Assembly: GCF_007991655.1 (NCBI RefSeq)
Contig: NZ_BJYT01000007.1
Span: 248,001 to 312,000, forward strand
Source: Segetibacter aerophilus
Lineage (GTDB): Bacteria > Bacteroidota > Bacteroidia > Chitinophagales > Chitinophagaceae
Direction of reading: 5' to 3'
Length of the DNA: 64,000 nt
The notes below the pieces were generated by a model. The model was not told the DNA's origin. It searched no databases and saw nothing but the letters and a program-made list of their open reading frames with translations. Each line of letters starts with the position of its first letter. Positions within the stretch are counted from its first letter, which is position 1. Below are positions 36,677 to 45,878 of this stretch, piece by piece. Position numbers and translations under genes: made by a program.

Positions 36677-38377
36677 ATGTTATGTACAATTATTGTAGCT
36701 ACTGTTTTTATTTTCCTCGCCTTTTCATTGGGAAGTTGGATGGGCGTTTTAATAGCCTCAAATTCTTCAAAGACATCCACTCTTAGTTTTCAGAACTTTT
36801 TATTGGGCGTTGCTTTTATTGGTTGCTACCTAAATAGTTGGTCCTTGTTTCTGCCTGCTAATTGGTATGCCCTTATACCTCTGCTGATTTTAGCCGTTTT
36901 TACTTTAAAGCATTTAAGCGCTATTTCAGAGATTTCCAGATATTTCTCTAGCCCATCTTTTTCTAAAGGTGTAGGGGTCATCGCTATCTCTCTTTTGGCT
37001 GTGATCCTTATATACTCATTGTTGCCGCCGCAACACGGTGATAGCCCTGGCTATCATTTTCTCACTATCCGATGGAGCGAAGAATACAAAGCCGTTCCCG
37101 GCTTGGCTAATCTTCATGGACGCCTCGGTTTTAATTCTTCGTTTTTTGTAACCAGTGCTGCCTTTGCATTTTCCCGCTTGGCCGGTCAGCCTTTGTATGT
37201 TTTAAACATCATTTTTGCTTTTTGCTATTATTTGTGGTTGGTTCATAAAATCTCTATCTATCGAAATAACCTTTGGAGTATCGTGTACATATTCCTGGCC
37301 GTTGCCATGCTCCGGCATTTACTTGACTCGATATCTTCACCAACTCCTGACCTTCTTACAAGCATTATTATCTGTTATGTTTTTATAACGGTTACTGAAA
37401 AACTCTTGACGAAAGAAGCACCTGACAAGGATGAAAAAGTTGTTCTCCTGCTGTTGATTTTTTTTGCTTTTACAGTAAAACTTAATACACTCCCTTTAGG
37501 TCTGATTGGCCTGTTTCTTCTTTTTACGAAAAGCTTGCTTAAAAAGCGCAAAGCTCTATGGATAATAATAGGTGGAGGATTGCTTATTCTTGTTCCATGG
37601 ATAATTCGGAATTATATTTTGACGGGCTATCTCATATTTCCTGTCTCCGCAACAGGTTTTCTTTATCCTGACTGGCAGGTATCTAGTAAAATATTGCACT
37701 TTGAAAAGTTACTGATAAACAACGGCCCAAAGCTTATCTCGCAGCGTTGGGAAGAGGTGAATGCACTTTCCTTTTTTCAGTGGTTCCCTTTATGGATTAA
37801 AGCACATCTCGCGCAGGGATTAATTGTTAGCCTGGTTATTTTAGTCGTAGCATTTATATGCGCTGTTGCAAGTGTAGTGATCATACAAAGAAGGCGGCAT
37901 ACTTCACTTTTTTTGCTGGCTGTAATAAATATGATTTCAATTTTTTTCTGGATGTATAATTCACCTGACTACCGGTTCGGTTATCCGTACCTATTAAATG
38001 CGATTGTCCTTTTAGCATTATTTGCAACCAGAAACAAGCCGGCAAGCCTGACGATAAAATACGCTGCAGTTACTTTGGTAGTTATTCTTTGCGGCTATTA
38101 CATTAAGAAGGGAGTCGCTCTTCTTTCATCTCATCCTGTTGCTTCTTATGTCATCAAGCCTTTGCGGGCACTGCAATATGATCCCGCAAAAGAGGACCAA
38201 AATTTTCCATTTTTGATGCTGAATAAGAACGTGAAGTTATATGTAGAAGACAGGGAGCATTGGTGTAATATGGCCGCACTTCCTTGTATGATCCCTTATA
38301 ACGACAGCGTGTCAACCGGGCAAATTCAACCGAGAGGCGACAGACTGGAGGATGGGTTTAGGATGAATGATAAATAG
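36677..38377 (+). CDS. GT-C-like membrane protein
   Basis: A 566-residue protein with about ten hydrophobic segments and a soluble end. After the first three segments comes a conserved loop, LLPPQHGDSPGYHFLTIRWSEEYK then VPGLANLHGRLGFNSSFF (about residues 115-155), whose acidic DSPGYH may serve as the catalytic Asp of GT-C glycosyltransferases. This pattern is that of the LIC_10190-type membrane proteins, thought to transfer sugars from polyprenyl donors to the cell surface. The C-terminus has a cysteine pair (WCNMAALPC) and ends in a soluble tail. A repeat copy lies in the upstream divergent gap. Confidence 0.75.
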   Translation: MLCTIIVATVFIFLAFSLGSWMGVLIASNSSKTSTLSFQNFLLGVAFIGCYLNSWSLFLPANWYALIPLLILAVFTLKHLSAISEISRYFSSPSFSKGVGVIAISLLAVILIYSLLPPQHGDSPGYHFLTIRWSEEYKAVPGLANLHGRLGFNSSFFVTSAAFAFSRLAGQPLYVLNIIFAFCYYLWLVHKISIYRNNLWSIVYIFLAVAMLRHLLDSISSPTPDLLTSIIICYVFITVTEKLLTKEAPDKDEKVVLLLLIFFAFTVKLNTLPLGLIGLFLLFTKSLLKKRKALWIIIGGGLLILVPWIIRNYILTGYLIFPVSATGFLYPDWQVSSKILHFEKLLINNGPKLISQRWEEVNALSFFQWFPLWIKAHLAQGLIVSLVILVVAFICAVASVVIIQRRRHTSLFLLAVINMISIFFWMYNSPDYRFGYPYLLNAIVLLALFATRNKPASLTIKYAAVTLVVILCGYYIKKGVALLSSHPVASYVIKPLRALQYDPAKEDQNFPFLMLNKNVKLYVEDREHWCNMAALPCMIPYNDSVSTGQIQPRGDRLEDGFRMNDK

Positions 38378-38395
38378 GCCGTTCGATAGCTTGCG

Positions 38396-38902
38396 TTAAT
38401 CAATAAACTTTACCCAAACATGGTCATCCATAACCACGTTGTTTTTAACTACGGCGCGTTTTCTTATGCCTTCCAGGTGAAAGCCGTTTTTCTCAAGCAC
38501 TTTCATCGATGCCGCGTTGTGACCGAAGACTTCCGCGTACACCCGAATAACATCGAAATGAGATTTGATGTAGTTCATCAATAAGGAGACTGCGGCAGTT
38601 GCAATGCCTTTGCCCCAATAATCTTCTGCTACAAAATACCCGATCTCTATGCTTTTACGGTACACATCGTCTTTAGGCATTACGCCTATGCTGCCAGCTA
38701 TTTTTCCATCGAAGGTGATAGCCATATTTTGAACAGGCTTTTGACTTAAAGTAAAGGCTATCCATTCAACAGCATTGCTTACCGTATATGGGTGGGGGAA
38801 ACGATCGCGTACGTTCAGCCAAATCTTTTTGTTATTGCAGATAGCTGCAAGCACGCCTGCATCTTCGGGTTTCCATGGTCGTATTTGCACTCCATCTTTC
38901 AT
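38396..38902 (-). CDS. GNAT-family N-acetyltransferase (RimJ/RimL-like)
   Basis: A 168-residue acetyl-CoA-dependent acyltransferase. The core motif A with the pyrophosphate-binding loop is WGKGIATAAVSLLMNY (about residue 95), and the C-terminal VLEKNGFHLEGIRKRAV segment (about 136) is typical of the RimJ/RimL/spermidine branch. The substrate could be a protein N-terminus, amine or small molecule. It stops 18 bases from the convergent end of the GT-C-like gene. Confidence 0.9.
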   Translation of the reverse strand: MKDGVQIRPWKPEDAGVLAAICNNKKIWLNVRDRFPHPYTVSNAVEWIAFTLSQKPVQNMAITFDGKIAGSIGVMPKDDVYRKSIEIGYFVAEDYWGKGIATAAVSLLMNYIKSHFDVIRVYAEVFGHNAASMKVLEKNGFHLEGIRKRAVVKNNVVMDDHVWVKFID

Positions 38903-39269
38903 GCGTATAAACAGTTGTTTGGCTTTGAATATTCGGGGATAAATATAGCCGACATTCTCTTATTTTGATTGCGGAATAAATGTTCAAAAAAGGTCAATAG
39001 TGTTATGCTGTTGCAGGGAGTGACACAAGGATCTATTTCTTATCTACTGCCCGTTCCAAAAAACTCCGCTTAGTCGCCTGCATTGTTAATTAAAACTATC
39101 AACAGTCTCATTATTCCCCATTAATTAGCTACAAAACCTTTTTGTGTAAGTTTGTTTAGTTGCAAAGAAGTGCTTCAAGTGATCGTTTTAAAATCTATTT
39201 ATACTTCGATACGCGTTGCGGGCAACAATCATAATTCACGAGTTTTACTCTTAGTTAAAATAAAAGCCG
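38903..39269. other. 367-base divergent intergenic region
   Basis: It contains one GTG-T-CAC repeat copy in inverted orientation (39015-39028). I see no gene and no clear consensus promoter. Confidence 0.55.
39015..39028 (-). repeat. dispersed intergenic repeat, GTG-T-CAC subtype
   Basis: The minus strand reads TTGTGTCACTCCCT, preceded by ATCC as in the copy near 58990. Confidence 0.6.
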
Positions 39270-40406
39270 ATGTCTGATTTTGAAAGCATTTTGGATTTTC
39301 TTGAGCCAATAAATCTATACGAGCTGTCTGAGGACGAAGGGTATAAACAGACCCAGCTGGGGAAACATATTTTGGTAAACGAAGACTTTTTTCCTGATTT
39401 GGAAGCAGCTGATTTTGTAATTGTAGGCTTTGGAGAAACGCGCGGAATGCAGCCTTCTGTTGAGATAAACGCAGGGCCAAATGCGATACGGAAAGAATTT
39501 TATTCGTTATTTCAATGGCATACAGATGTACAGGTGGCTGACGTTGGAAACGTACGGCCAGGTGCATCATTACAAGATTCTTATGCTGCCCTGAAATCGG
39601 TTGTTAATGAGCTAATACGTCATAACAAGCGGGTTGTTATCCTGGGTGGAAGCCACGACCTTACAAGAGCACAATACAAGGCGTATGCAGACCTTGAACA
39701 AATTGTTGAAGCAACCTGTGTGGATGCAAAGATTGACCTGAATATGGATAGCGTTTTGCCGGCGGATCATTTTCTAATGGAAATGCTGGTAGGCGAACCC
39801 AACTTTATCCGCCACTATAATCACATCGGATTTCAGAGTTATTTTGTCCATCCAACTATGTTGGAGACTATTGACAGGTTGAGATTTGACTGCTTCAGGG
39901 TTGGCCGGGTAAAGGAAAAGATGGATGAAATGGAACCTGTCATCCGAAACTCTAACCTGTTTAGTTTTGATATTTCTGCCATTCAAAACAGCCATGCTCC
40001 GGCTAATCGAATTACTCCAAACGGCTTTAGCGGAGAGGAAGCTTGTATGCTGATGCAATACGCAGGCATGAGTCAAAACGTAAGTACCATTGGTATTTAT
40101 GGTTACCTTCCTGAACAGGATCAGCACAACCTCACGGCAAAGCAAATCTCGCACATGCTTTGGTACCTGATGGATGGCGTAAACAAAGGCAAGCATGAGG
40201 CAAAGCTGGAAGACAGGGACAGCTTTAATGAATTTAAGCTGGCTTTTGCAGAATTGGAAACAACCTTCTTGCAAAGCAAAAGAACCGGCAGGTGGTGGAT
40301 GGAAGTGCCAGATGGAAAAATGATCGCTTGCAGCCATCTTGATTATATGATTGCTTCGGCGAACGATATCCCCGAAAGATGGTTGCGCGCTGCAGAAAGA
40401 ACATGA
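39270..40406 (+). CDS. arginase/formimidoylglutamase-fold protein with altered metal ligands
   Basis: A 378-residue protein with the ureohydrolase fold. The three metal-binding regions can be found but are changed. GGDH reads GGSHD (His129, Asp130 kept). DAHxD reads DAKID (His replaced by Lys154, Asp152 and Asp156 kept). SxDxDxxDP reads SFDISAI (second Asp replaced by Ser236). Such a protein probably does not hold a binuclear Mn site in the usual way. In Bacteroidota this family is often annotated as formimidoylglutamase, yet no hut genes are adjacent. It precedes dacB by 25 bases. Confidence 0.8.
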   Translation: MSDFESILDFLEPINLYELSEDEGYKQTQLGKHILVNEDFFPDLEAADFVIVGFGETRGMQPSVEINAGPNAIRKEFYSLFQWHTDVQVADVGNVRPGASLQDSYAALKSVVNELIRHNKRVVILGGSHDLTRAQYKAYADLEQIVEATCVDAKIDLNMDSVLPADHFLMEMLVGEPNFIRHYNHIGFQSYFVHPTMLETIDRLRFDCFRVGRVKEKMDEMEPVIRNSNLFSFDISAIQNSHAPANRITPNGFSGEEACMLMQYAGMSQNVSTIGIYGYLPEQDQHNLTAKQISHMLWYLMDGVNKGKHEAKLEDRDSFNEFKLAFAELETTFLQSKRTGRWWMEVPDGKMIACSHLDYMIASANDIPERWLRAAERT

Positions 40407-40431
40407 ACGAATGCATTATTTAAAATAGAAA

Positions 40432-41751
40432 ATGGAAAACCAAAAAATAGTCGCTAACTACTCACTTACTTTTTTTCTTGCCATTTTCCTGGTTGCATCC
40501 TGCTCTACCCAAAAGCAGCTGGGCAAAAGTGCCCGCGCTTCTATCATCGATAAAAAAGACCTTTTGCCTGCAAATATTGGCATTGCTGTTTTTGACCCTG
40601 CTACCAATCAATTTTTATATAATTATCAATCTGACCATTATTTTATTCCTGCTAGTAATACAAAGTTATTTACGCTTTATACGGGTTTGAAATACTTGCG
40701 TGATAGTATAGTTGCGACACGTGTTACGGTGGATGAAGGGACTGCAATCATACAGGCAACAGGTGATCCTACGTTTTTACATCCTGATTTTAAAAGCCAG
40801 CCCTTGCTGAAATTTCTTCAGCAAAAGGCAATTACGTCTGTAAGAATAAATACTGCCTTTTCGTCGAAACCTTTTGGAAAAGGTTGGGCGTGGGACGACT
40901 ATCCCTACGATTATATGGCCGAAAGAGATCCTTTTCCTATCTATGGTAATCTTGCCACCATTTATTTTGAAGGAGATACCATACGAACTAACCCACCCGT
41001 AATAAAACCTTTTGTAATTGGCACTCCTGCAAGGGGCAAGAAATGGGACGTTACAAGGAATTTAGCTGCCCACTTTTACACTATCGATACGACGATTGGC
41101 ACTCTAGCACCTGCAAAAACGATTACGATGTCAATGGAACGGGGGCTCTTTGCCAGCCGTTACCTCGCTGATACTTTGCATAAGGAAGTGACGAGTGAAA
41201 GCGCTCCTCAAAATTCAAAGTCAGGTTTTCCGGTATACTCTCAATCGAGAGATACTCTTTTCAAAATCATGATGCATCGAAGTGACAACTTTTTTGCCGA
41301 GCAAACGCTGCTGATGGCATCGAATGAACACCTGGGAGAAATGAATGACACGAAGATGATTGATACCGTACTTAAGACAGATTTAAAGGACCTTCCTCAA
41401 AAGCCGAAATGGGTCGATGGAAGTGGACTCAGCCGTTATAATCTTATCTCGCCCGAGGATTTTGTTCAGCTTTTAAAAAAACTGCAAGATGAGTTTGGTT
41501 TCGAAAGATTAAAGGTGATTCTACCCGGGGCAAATGAAGGAACATTAGAAGGTTTATACAAGGGATACGAGGAGCGAATCTTTGCAAAAACAGGAACGAT
41601 CAGTAATAATCTTGCTTTGAGCGGTTATGTCATTACCAGGAAAAACAGGCAATTAATTTTTTCGGTAATGATAAATAATCACCAGGCTTCCGCACCTGCT
41701 ATAAGGAAGGGAATTGAAAGTTTTATAACTTCTGTTATTGATAGGTATTAA
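40432..41751 (+). CDS. dacB: D-alanyl-D-alanine carboxypeptidase/endopeptidase (PBP4 family)
   Basis: Peptidoglycan-trimming enzyme of the S13 family, 439 residues. A lipoprotein signal with lipobox VASC (lipidated Cys24) predicts anchoring in a membrane facing the periplasm. The catalytic motifs are SNTK (about residue 75), SDN (about 283) and KTG (about 387). The length is a little shorter than E. coli DacB, so the insert domain may be reduced. It likely cleaves terminal D-Ala and crosslinks. Same-strand neighbours are an arginase-fold gene upstream and a Uma2 gene downstream, 33 bases away. Confidence 0.92.
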   Translation: MENQKIVANYSLTFFLAIFLVASCSTQKQLGKSARASIIDKKDLLPANIGIAVFDPATNQFLYNYQSDHYFIPASNTKLFTLYTGLKYLRDSIVATRVTVDEGTAIIQATGDPTFLHPDFKSQPLLKFLQQKAITSVRINTAFSSKPFGKGWAWDDYPYDYMAERDPFPIYGNLATIYFEGDTIRTNPPVIKPFVIGTPARGKKWDVTRNLAAHFYTIDTTIGTLAPAKTITMSMERGLFASRYLADTLHKEVTSESAPQNSKSGFPVYSQSRDTLFKIMMHRSDNFFAEQTLLMASNEHLGEMNDTKMIDTVLKTDLKDLPQKPKWVDGSGLSRYNLISPEDFVQLLKKLQDEFGFERLKVILPGANEGTLEGLYKGYEERIFAKTGTISNNLALSGYVITRKNRQLIFSVMINNHQASAPAIRKGIESFITSVIDRY

Positions 41752-41762
41752 AAGAAAAAGGG

Positions 41763-41770
41763 TAAATTTG
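41763..41770 (+). promoter_or_regulatory. -7 promoter element of the Uma2 gene
   Basis: TAAATTTG, exact TAnnTTTG match, 14 bases before the ATG at 41785. Confidence 0.45.
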
Positions 41771-41784
41771 AGTATAAAGGATTT

Positions 41785-42351
41785 ATGCAGCAAGTAACAG
41801 ATACAGACAAAAACTATTCTTTGGAGGAATATTTAAAACTAGATGAAACAGGAATGTCGCGTCATGAATTCTATCATGGAAAAATATTTACAATGCCTGG
41901 AGAAACATTGCTACATAACGAGATTTGTATCAGTATTTTAATGCAATTAACGTCTCTACTTTTGCCGCGAGGATGGAAAACATACATTGAAAACGTAAAA
42001 GTAAAAATTGAAAATGAAGACATTTACTTATACCCGGACATCGTAGTAATGAATCCAAAAGAAGAAGACACAAAGTCAAGTAAGAATTATGTAATTAATA
42101 AACCTTGCTTAATCGCAGAAGTACTTTCCGACTCTACCCGTAAATATGACTCCATTGATAAATTCATTCAGTATCAAAAAATCTCCTCGCTTCGATATTA
42201 CCTGCTGGTCGAACCGGAAAAACATGTGGTTATCTTTTATGAAAAAGATGAAAATGGAGAGTGGTCAGCAAAGACTTTCACAGAAATGGATGAAGTAATA
42301 GCGCTGCCATTTTTCATTACTCAGATTACTTTAGCCGACATCTATTCTTAA
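41785..42351 (+). CDS. Uma2-family (DUF820) nuclease-like protein
   Basis: A 188-residue protein of the Uma2 family, PD-(D/E)xK nuclease fold. The acidic cluster YPDIVVM (about residue 92), followed by CLIAEVLSDSTR (about 112) and a lysine in KYDSIDKF, supply the putative metal-binding residues, and YYLLVEPE (about 139) forms the last core strand. This family is abundant in cyanobacteria and present in Bacteroidota; its natural substrate is not known. The C-terminal tail (ITLADIYS) is the family's usual ending. Confidence 0.9.
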   Translation: MQQVTDTDKNYSLEEYLKLDETGMSRHEFYHGKIFTMPGETLLHNEICISILMQLTSLLLPRGWKTYIENVKVKIENEDIYLYPDIVVMNPKEEDTKSSKNYVINKPCLIAEVLSDSTRKYDSIDKFIQYQKISSLRYYLLVEPEKHVVIFYEKDENGEWSAKTFTEMDEVIALPFFITQITLADIYS

Positions 42352-42361
42352 AGGTCTTTTC

Positions 42362-44227
42362 TTATTTGCCAAACATCCTTTCTAAATAATCTGCCTTAAA
42401 CTCTAAGTAAGTAGGGCTGCCATTGGGAGTTATATTAGGTGTTTTGCATGAAAACAACTCCTCCACCAACACCAGCATTTCCTGTTGACCAAGAGTTTTG
42501 CCTGTCTTAATGGCTTGCTGCTTTGCGACACATCTTACCAGTTTTTCTCTTTTGCTGAACTTAATATCGCTGCTAAAATGCTTGTATTGTTCGAGCAATA
42601 ATTCGATCGCCATCTTTTCATTTCCTTGTAAAATGTCAGCCGGTGTTCCCTGTACTACAAAGGTGTTATTTCCAAACGGCTCAACGAGGTATCCAAGCAC
42701 TTTCAAGTCCGGAAGCAACTCTTGAATTAGAACTGAATCGGCAGCGCTTAGTTGAATAGTAGATGGAAAAAGGCTTTGTTGCGTCGGCATCTGTTTTCCA
42801 TGGGTTGCTTCACTGTAACGCTCGTATAACACCCGCTCATGTGCCTGCTGCTGATGCACCAACAAAAATCCTTGTTGGGTGGGAGCAACTATATACGAAC
42901 CATGAAGCTGGGTGAGTACTGCATCGGGTAACAGGCGAAGCTTTTGTTCGTCCTTCAGTAAAGAGTAGCCGGTATATTCGAGTTGGCCGTTGGTGGTGTC
43001 TGTTTCGGTACCAAGGTCAGAAGGCAAAGGTTGAGCGGAAGGTTCGTAAAAATCTTTCCAGCTTCTTAACTCACTTCTATTTGTTCCCTCAATCTTATGC
43101 GCCTGATTTTTCTGGCTAAAAGTTTTAAAAAGATTTGATGAAGTAATTGATTCAAGCCTTTCTTCCGTAACAGGTTTAGAAACCGCTTCCATTTGCTGTA
43201 TATCAGCATTGAGACTGAAATCGAGGGAGGGTGCTATGCTAAACTGGGCCAGCGCGTGTTTCACAGCCGCCTGAACAAATGCGTACACAATCTTTTCATC
43301 TTCAAACTTTATTTCCTGCTTGGTAGGGTGAACGTTAATGTCCAGTTGCGATGGATCAAGGTCGATAAATAAAACATACATCGGGAAACTATCCTTTGCA
43401 ATCATCTCGTCAAAAGCACTCATGACCGCATGGTTTAGATAAGCGCTTTTAATGAAACGATTATTTACAAAGAAATACTGGTCTCCCCTGGTCTTTTTTG
43501 CCGTTTCGGGCTTACCTACAAAACCGTAGACATTCATGTAATCAGTATCCTCGCTTACACTGACCAGTTTAGAAGTATAAGAGGTGCCAAGAATTTGAGA
43601 AATTCTCTGTTTCAAACTTCCTGCCTCGAGGTGAAAAACTTGCTGTCCATTGCTGGTCAGCGAAAAGAAGATATGAGGAAAAGCCATCGCAACCCTTATG
43701 AACTCATCTACAATATGACGCATCTCGGCCGCGTTGCTTTTCAAAAAATTTCTTCTTGCCGGCACATTGAAAAACAAATTCTTCATGCAGATATTCGTGC
43801 CCGCTGATGCACTGCAAGCCTCCTGCTTTTTTACAATACTATTCTCCACTTCCAAACAACTTCCCAGCTCATCTTCCGCTTTCCTGGTTTTTAATTCAAC
43901 CTGCGCAACTGCAGCGATTGAAGCAAGAGCCTCGCCGCGAAAGCCCATTGTCTTTATCTTGAAGAGGTCCTCAATACTTGAAATCTTCGAAGTAGCGTGC
44001 CGCTCGAAACACATTCTTGCATCGGTTTCACTCATTCCCTTGCCGTTGTCAACTACCTGTATCAGGTTTTTGCCCGCATCGGTCACAAACAGTTTTATCT
44101 CGGTAGCGCCCGCATCTACTGCGTTCTCCAGCAATTCTTTAACAGCACTTGCGGGCCTTTGTATAACTTCTCCGGCAGCAATCTGGTTTGCAATGTTATC
44201 GGGCAATAATTGAATGATATCCGGCAC
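42362..44227 (-). CDS. mutL: DNA mismatch repair protein MutL
   Basis: A 621-residue GHKL ATPase that couples mismatch recognition to downstream processing. N-terminal ATPase motifs are intact (IAAGEVIQRPASAVKELLENAVDAG region, DNGKGM, TMGFRGEAL). The start is read as GTG at 44227, preceded by AGGAG at a 5-base spacing; it gives the usual MPDIIQLLP N-terminus. The longer frame begins at a TTG inside a perfect promoter box. In the C-terminal domain, the endonuclease motif DQHA(X)2E reads HQQQAHE (about residues 455-461), and CPHGRP reads TPNGSP, so metal-dependent nicking looks doubtful. Confidence 0.95.
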   Translation of the reverse strand: MPDIIQLLPDNIANQIAAGEVIQRPASAVKELLENAVDAGATEIKLFVTDAGKNLIQVVDNGKGMSETDARMCFERHATSKISSIEDLFKIKTMGFRGEALASIAAVAQVELKTRKAEDELGSCLEVENSIVKKQEACSASAGTNICMKNLFFNVPARRNFLKSNAAEMRHIVDEFIRVAMAFPHIFFSLTSNGQQVFHLEAGSLKQRISQILGTSYTSKLVSVSEDTDYMNVYGFVGKPETAKKTRGDQYFFVNNRFIKSAYLNHAVMSAFDEMIAKDSFPMYVLFIDLDPSQLDINVHPTKQEIKFEDEKIVYAFVQAAVKHALAQFSIAPSLDFSLNADIQQMEAVSKPVTEERLESITSSNLFKTFSQKNQAHKIEGTNRSELRSWKDFYEPSAQPLPSDLGTETDTTNGQLEYTGYSLLKDEQKLRLLPDAVLTQLHGSYIVAPTQQGFLLVHQQQAHERVLYERYSEATHGKQMPTQQSLFPSTIQLSAADSVLIQELLPDLKVLGYLVEPFGNNTFVVQGTPADILQGNEKMAIELLLEQYKHFSSDIKFSKREKLVRCVAKQQAIKTGKTLGQQEMLVLVEELFSCKTPNITPNGSPTYLEFKADYLERMFGK

Positions 44228-44250
44228 TACGTCTCCTTTTTTTATAAGAG

Positions 44251-44259
44251 GCAAAAATA
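44251..44259 (-). promoter_or_regulatory. -7 promoter element of mutL
   Basis: The minus strand reads TATTTTTGC, an exact consensus match, 23 bases before the GTG start. It overlaps the TTG that opens the longer frame, ruling that codon out as start. Confidence 0.6.
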
Positions 44260-44356
44260 ATCTTCTGCTATCGCATTTGACTTTTGTTTACAATAATTAA
44301 GAAAACCATGCGTTTTTTCATTATCCTATTTATAAAATCCTATATCCGATTTACCT

Positions 44357-44962
44357 ATGAAAAAAAACCTCGTTATTTTAAGCCTCGTGGCGTTAAGCCT
44401 CGCGTCGTGCGAAAAGAAAGTTGACAGTATTGTTGCTGGCATGACGAATAAGAGTGCTCCCATGAAGATTGGCGAATTTGTTCAGTTCACCATCCCCAAA
44501 GGCGACCAGTTTAGCGATAGAAGCACTTACAGCGCCACCAATTACCAGCAGCAATCTTTTACCGTAAAATTCGATAGCTCGGCTATTTACCAAACTATCA
44601 TTCCTGCAAACCAATACGATATAAATAAACTCTTCGGCTTCAGCGACAACAATGCGAAGCACCATGAATATAGCGCCCGCTTTGGATGGCGTTGGAGCGA
44701 CAACAGTTTACAGCTTTTTGGCTACGTTTATAATAACAGCGTAATGAGCTTTAAAGAATTAGGTACGGCGAAGATTGGTGCAGAGACACAGTGCTCGATT
44801 AGGGTAGACAATGACACCTACATTTTTACTTTGAATGGAAAGGAAACGAAAATGCCCCGTGAGAGTAAAACTGCAACGGCGGAAGGGTACAAGTTGTATC
44901 CCTATTTTGGAGGCGATGAATTAGCGCCTCATCTAATTACTTTATGGATCAAGGAATTGTAG
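44357..44962 (+). CDS. lipoprotein of unknown function
   Basis: A 201-residue lipoprotein: signal MKKNLVILSLVALSLASC with lipobox LASC and lipidated Cys18. The mature part, KIGEFVQFTIPKGDQFSD, then YSARFGWRWSDNSLQLFGYVYN, looks beta-rich with aromatic residues, and QCSIRVDNDTYIFTLNGK could form carbohydrate-binding or jelly-roll strands. I do not recognise a family. The gene stands alone between mutL (divergent) and the LytTR operon (convergent). Confidence 0.75.
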   Translation: MKKNLVILSLVALSLASCEKKVDSIVAGMTNKSAPMKIGEFVQFTIPKGDQFSDRSTYSATNYQQQSFTVKFDSSAIYQTIIPANQYDINKLFGFSDNNAKHHEYSARFGWRWSDNSLQLFGYVYNNSVMSFKELGTAKIGAETQCSIRVDNDTYIFTLNGKETKMPRESKTATAEGYKLYPYFGGDELAPHLITLWIKEL

Positions 44963-45080
44963 AAAGACACCCTTACGTCTCGTAATTAGAACGTTTTTAC
45001 TTTGAAGGTTTTTAATACAAATTGCAGGTACTCCTTAAAGGTTTCTTTGTAGCCCGGCAGTTGTTTTTTATAGCATCATC

Positions 45081-45100
45081 GTTGCGTCGCACACTTCAAC
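45081..45100 (+). repeat. dispersed intergenic repeat, GCG-T-CGC subtype
   Basis: GTTGCGTCGCACACTTCAAC; the first 16 bases match the copies at 36578 and 3892. CCGGCAGTTG lies about 27 bases upstream, as a weaker version of the flank seen at other copies. Confidence 0.6.
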
Positions 45101-45185
45101 GGAATAATATAAGCGGCAAGTTTCAGCAGTTGTTTTGGTCTTTACTCAAAAAGGATCGAAAAACATTCAAAGTAGAAGTCTCTTA

Positions 45186-45878
45186 TCACAGATTTTCTAT
45201 CACATCCCTGTAGCCTCGGCCAATGGGAATAGCTACACCATTAACATCCACTTCTTCGGCGGTATACGATTGTATTTTATTTACCGAAACGATAAAAGAC
45301 CTATGAATTCGTTTAAAGTGATTCGAGGGTAAAAGGTCTTCCATTTCGTGTGTGCTCATCTTTGAAATGTATTCCCCTTTAGTGGTTATGATCTTTATGT
45401 ATTCGCGCTGACTCTCGACATACAGAATTTCGGAGAATAGAATTTTTACCTTCTTTTTTTGCACGTTCAAAAAAATAAAATCTTTCAACTCCTGTGTTTC
45501 CGCGGGTTGCTGCTTTTCTCTTTCGATTGATTTTACTTTGGTCACTGCCATTAAAAAGCGCTCGAAGTCGAATGGCTTTAGCAGGTAATCTTTCACATTT
45601 AAATCAAATCCTTCCACCGCATATTGATGATATGCAGTTGTGATAATTACCGCCGGAGGATTGGTAAGCGTTTTTAGGAAAGCCATACCCTTTAGCCTGG
45701 GAAGATGAATGTCTAAAAAGATAAGGTCTGTATCATGATCTCTCAAATATTCCGTTGCGAGAATAGCATCTTTGAATGTTGCCTGCAGTTCAAGAAAAGG
45801 TACCTGCGAAATATAGTCCGACAAAACTCTTACTGCCAGCGGCTCGTCTTCTATTATTATACACCTCAGTTTAGACAT
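45186..45878 (-). CDS. LytTR-family response regulator
   Basis: A 230-residue regulator with a receiver domain (acidic pair in IIIEDEP; phospho-acceptor in LIFLDIHLP, Asp56 from the ATG at 45878; conserved Lys in LLKPFDF) and a LytTR DNA-binding domain (about 130-230, with the VESQREYIKIIT and FKRIHRSFIV segments). It probably activates a nearby or unlinked operon. The longer frame begins with TTG, so the ATG at 45878 is preferred. It overlaps the sensor kinase stop by eight bases, so the two are translated together. Confidence 0.92.
   Translation of the reverse strand: MSKLRCIIIEDEPLAVRVLSDYISQVPFLELQATFKDAILATEYLRDHDTDLIFLDIHLPRLKGMAFLKTLTNPPAVIITTAYHQYAVEGFDLNVKDYLLKPFDFERFLMAVTKVKSIEREKQQPAETQELKDFIFLNVQKKKVKILFSEILYVESQREYIKIITTKGEYISKMSTHEMEDLLPSNHFKRIHRSFIVSVNKIQSYTAEEVDVNGVAIPIGRGYRDVIENL

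Noticed and set aside
42770-42790. GTTGCGTCGGC word inside mutL, similar to the dispersed repeat
   Set aside because: It lies within coding sequence and lacks the palindromic second arm (CGGC rather than CGCA), so it is chance similarity.
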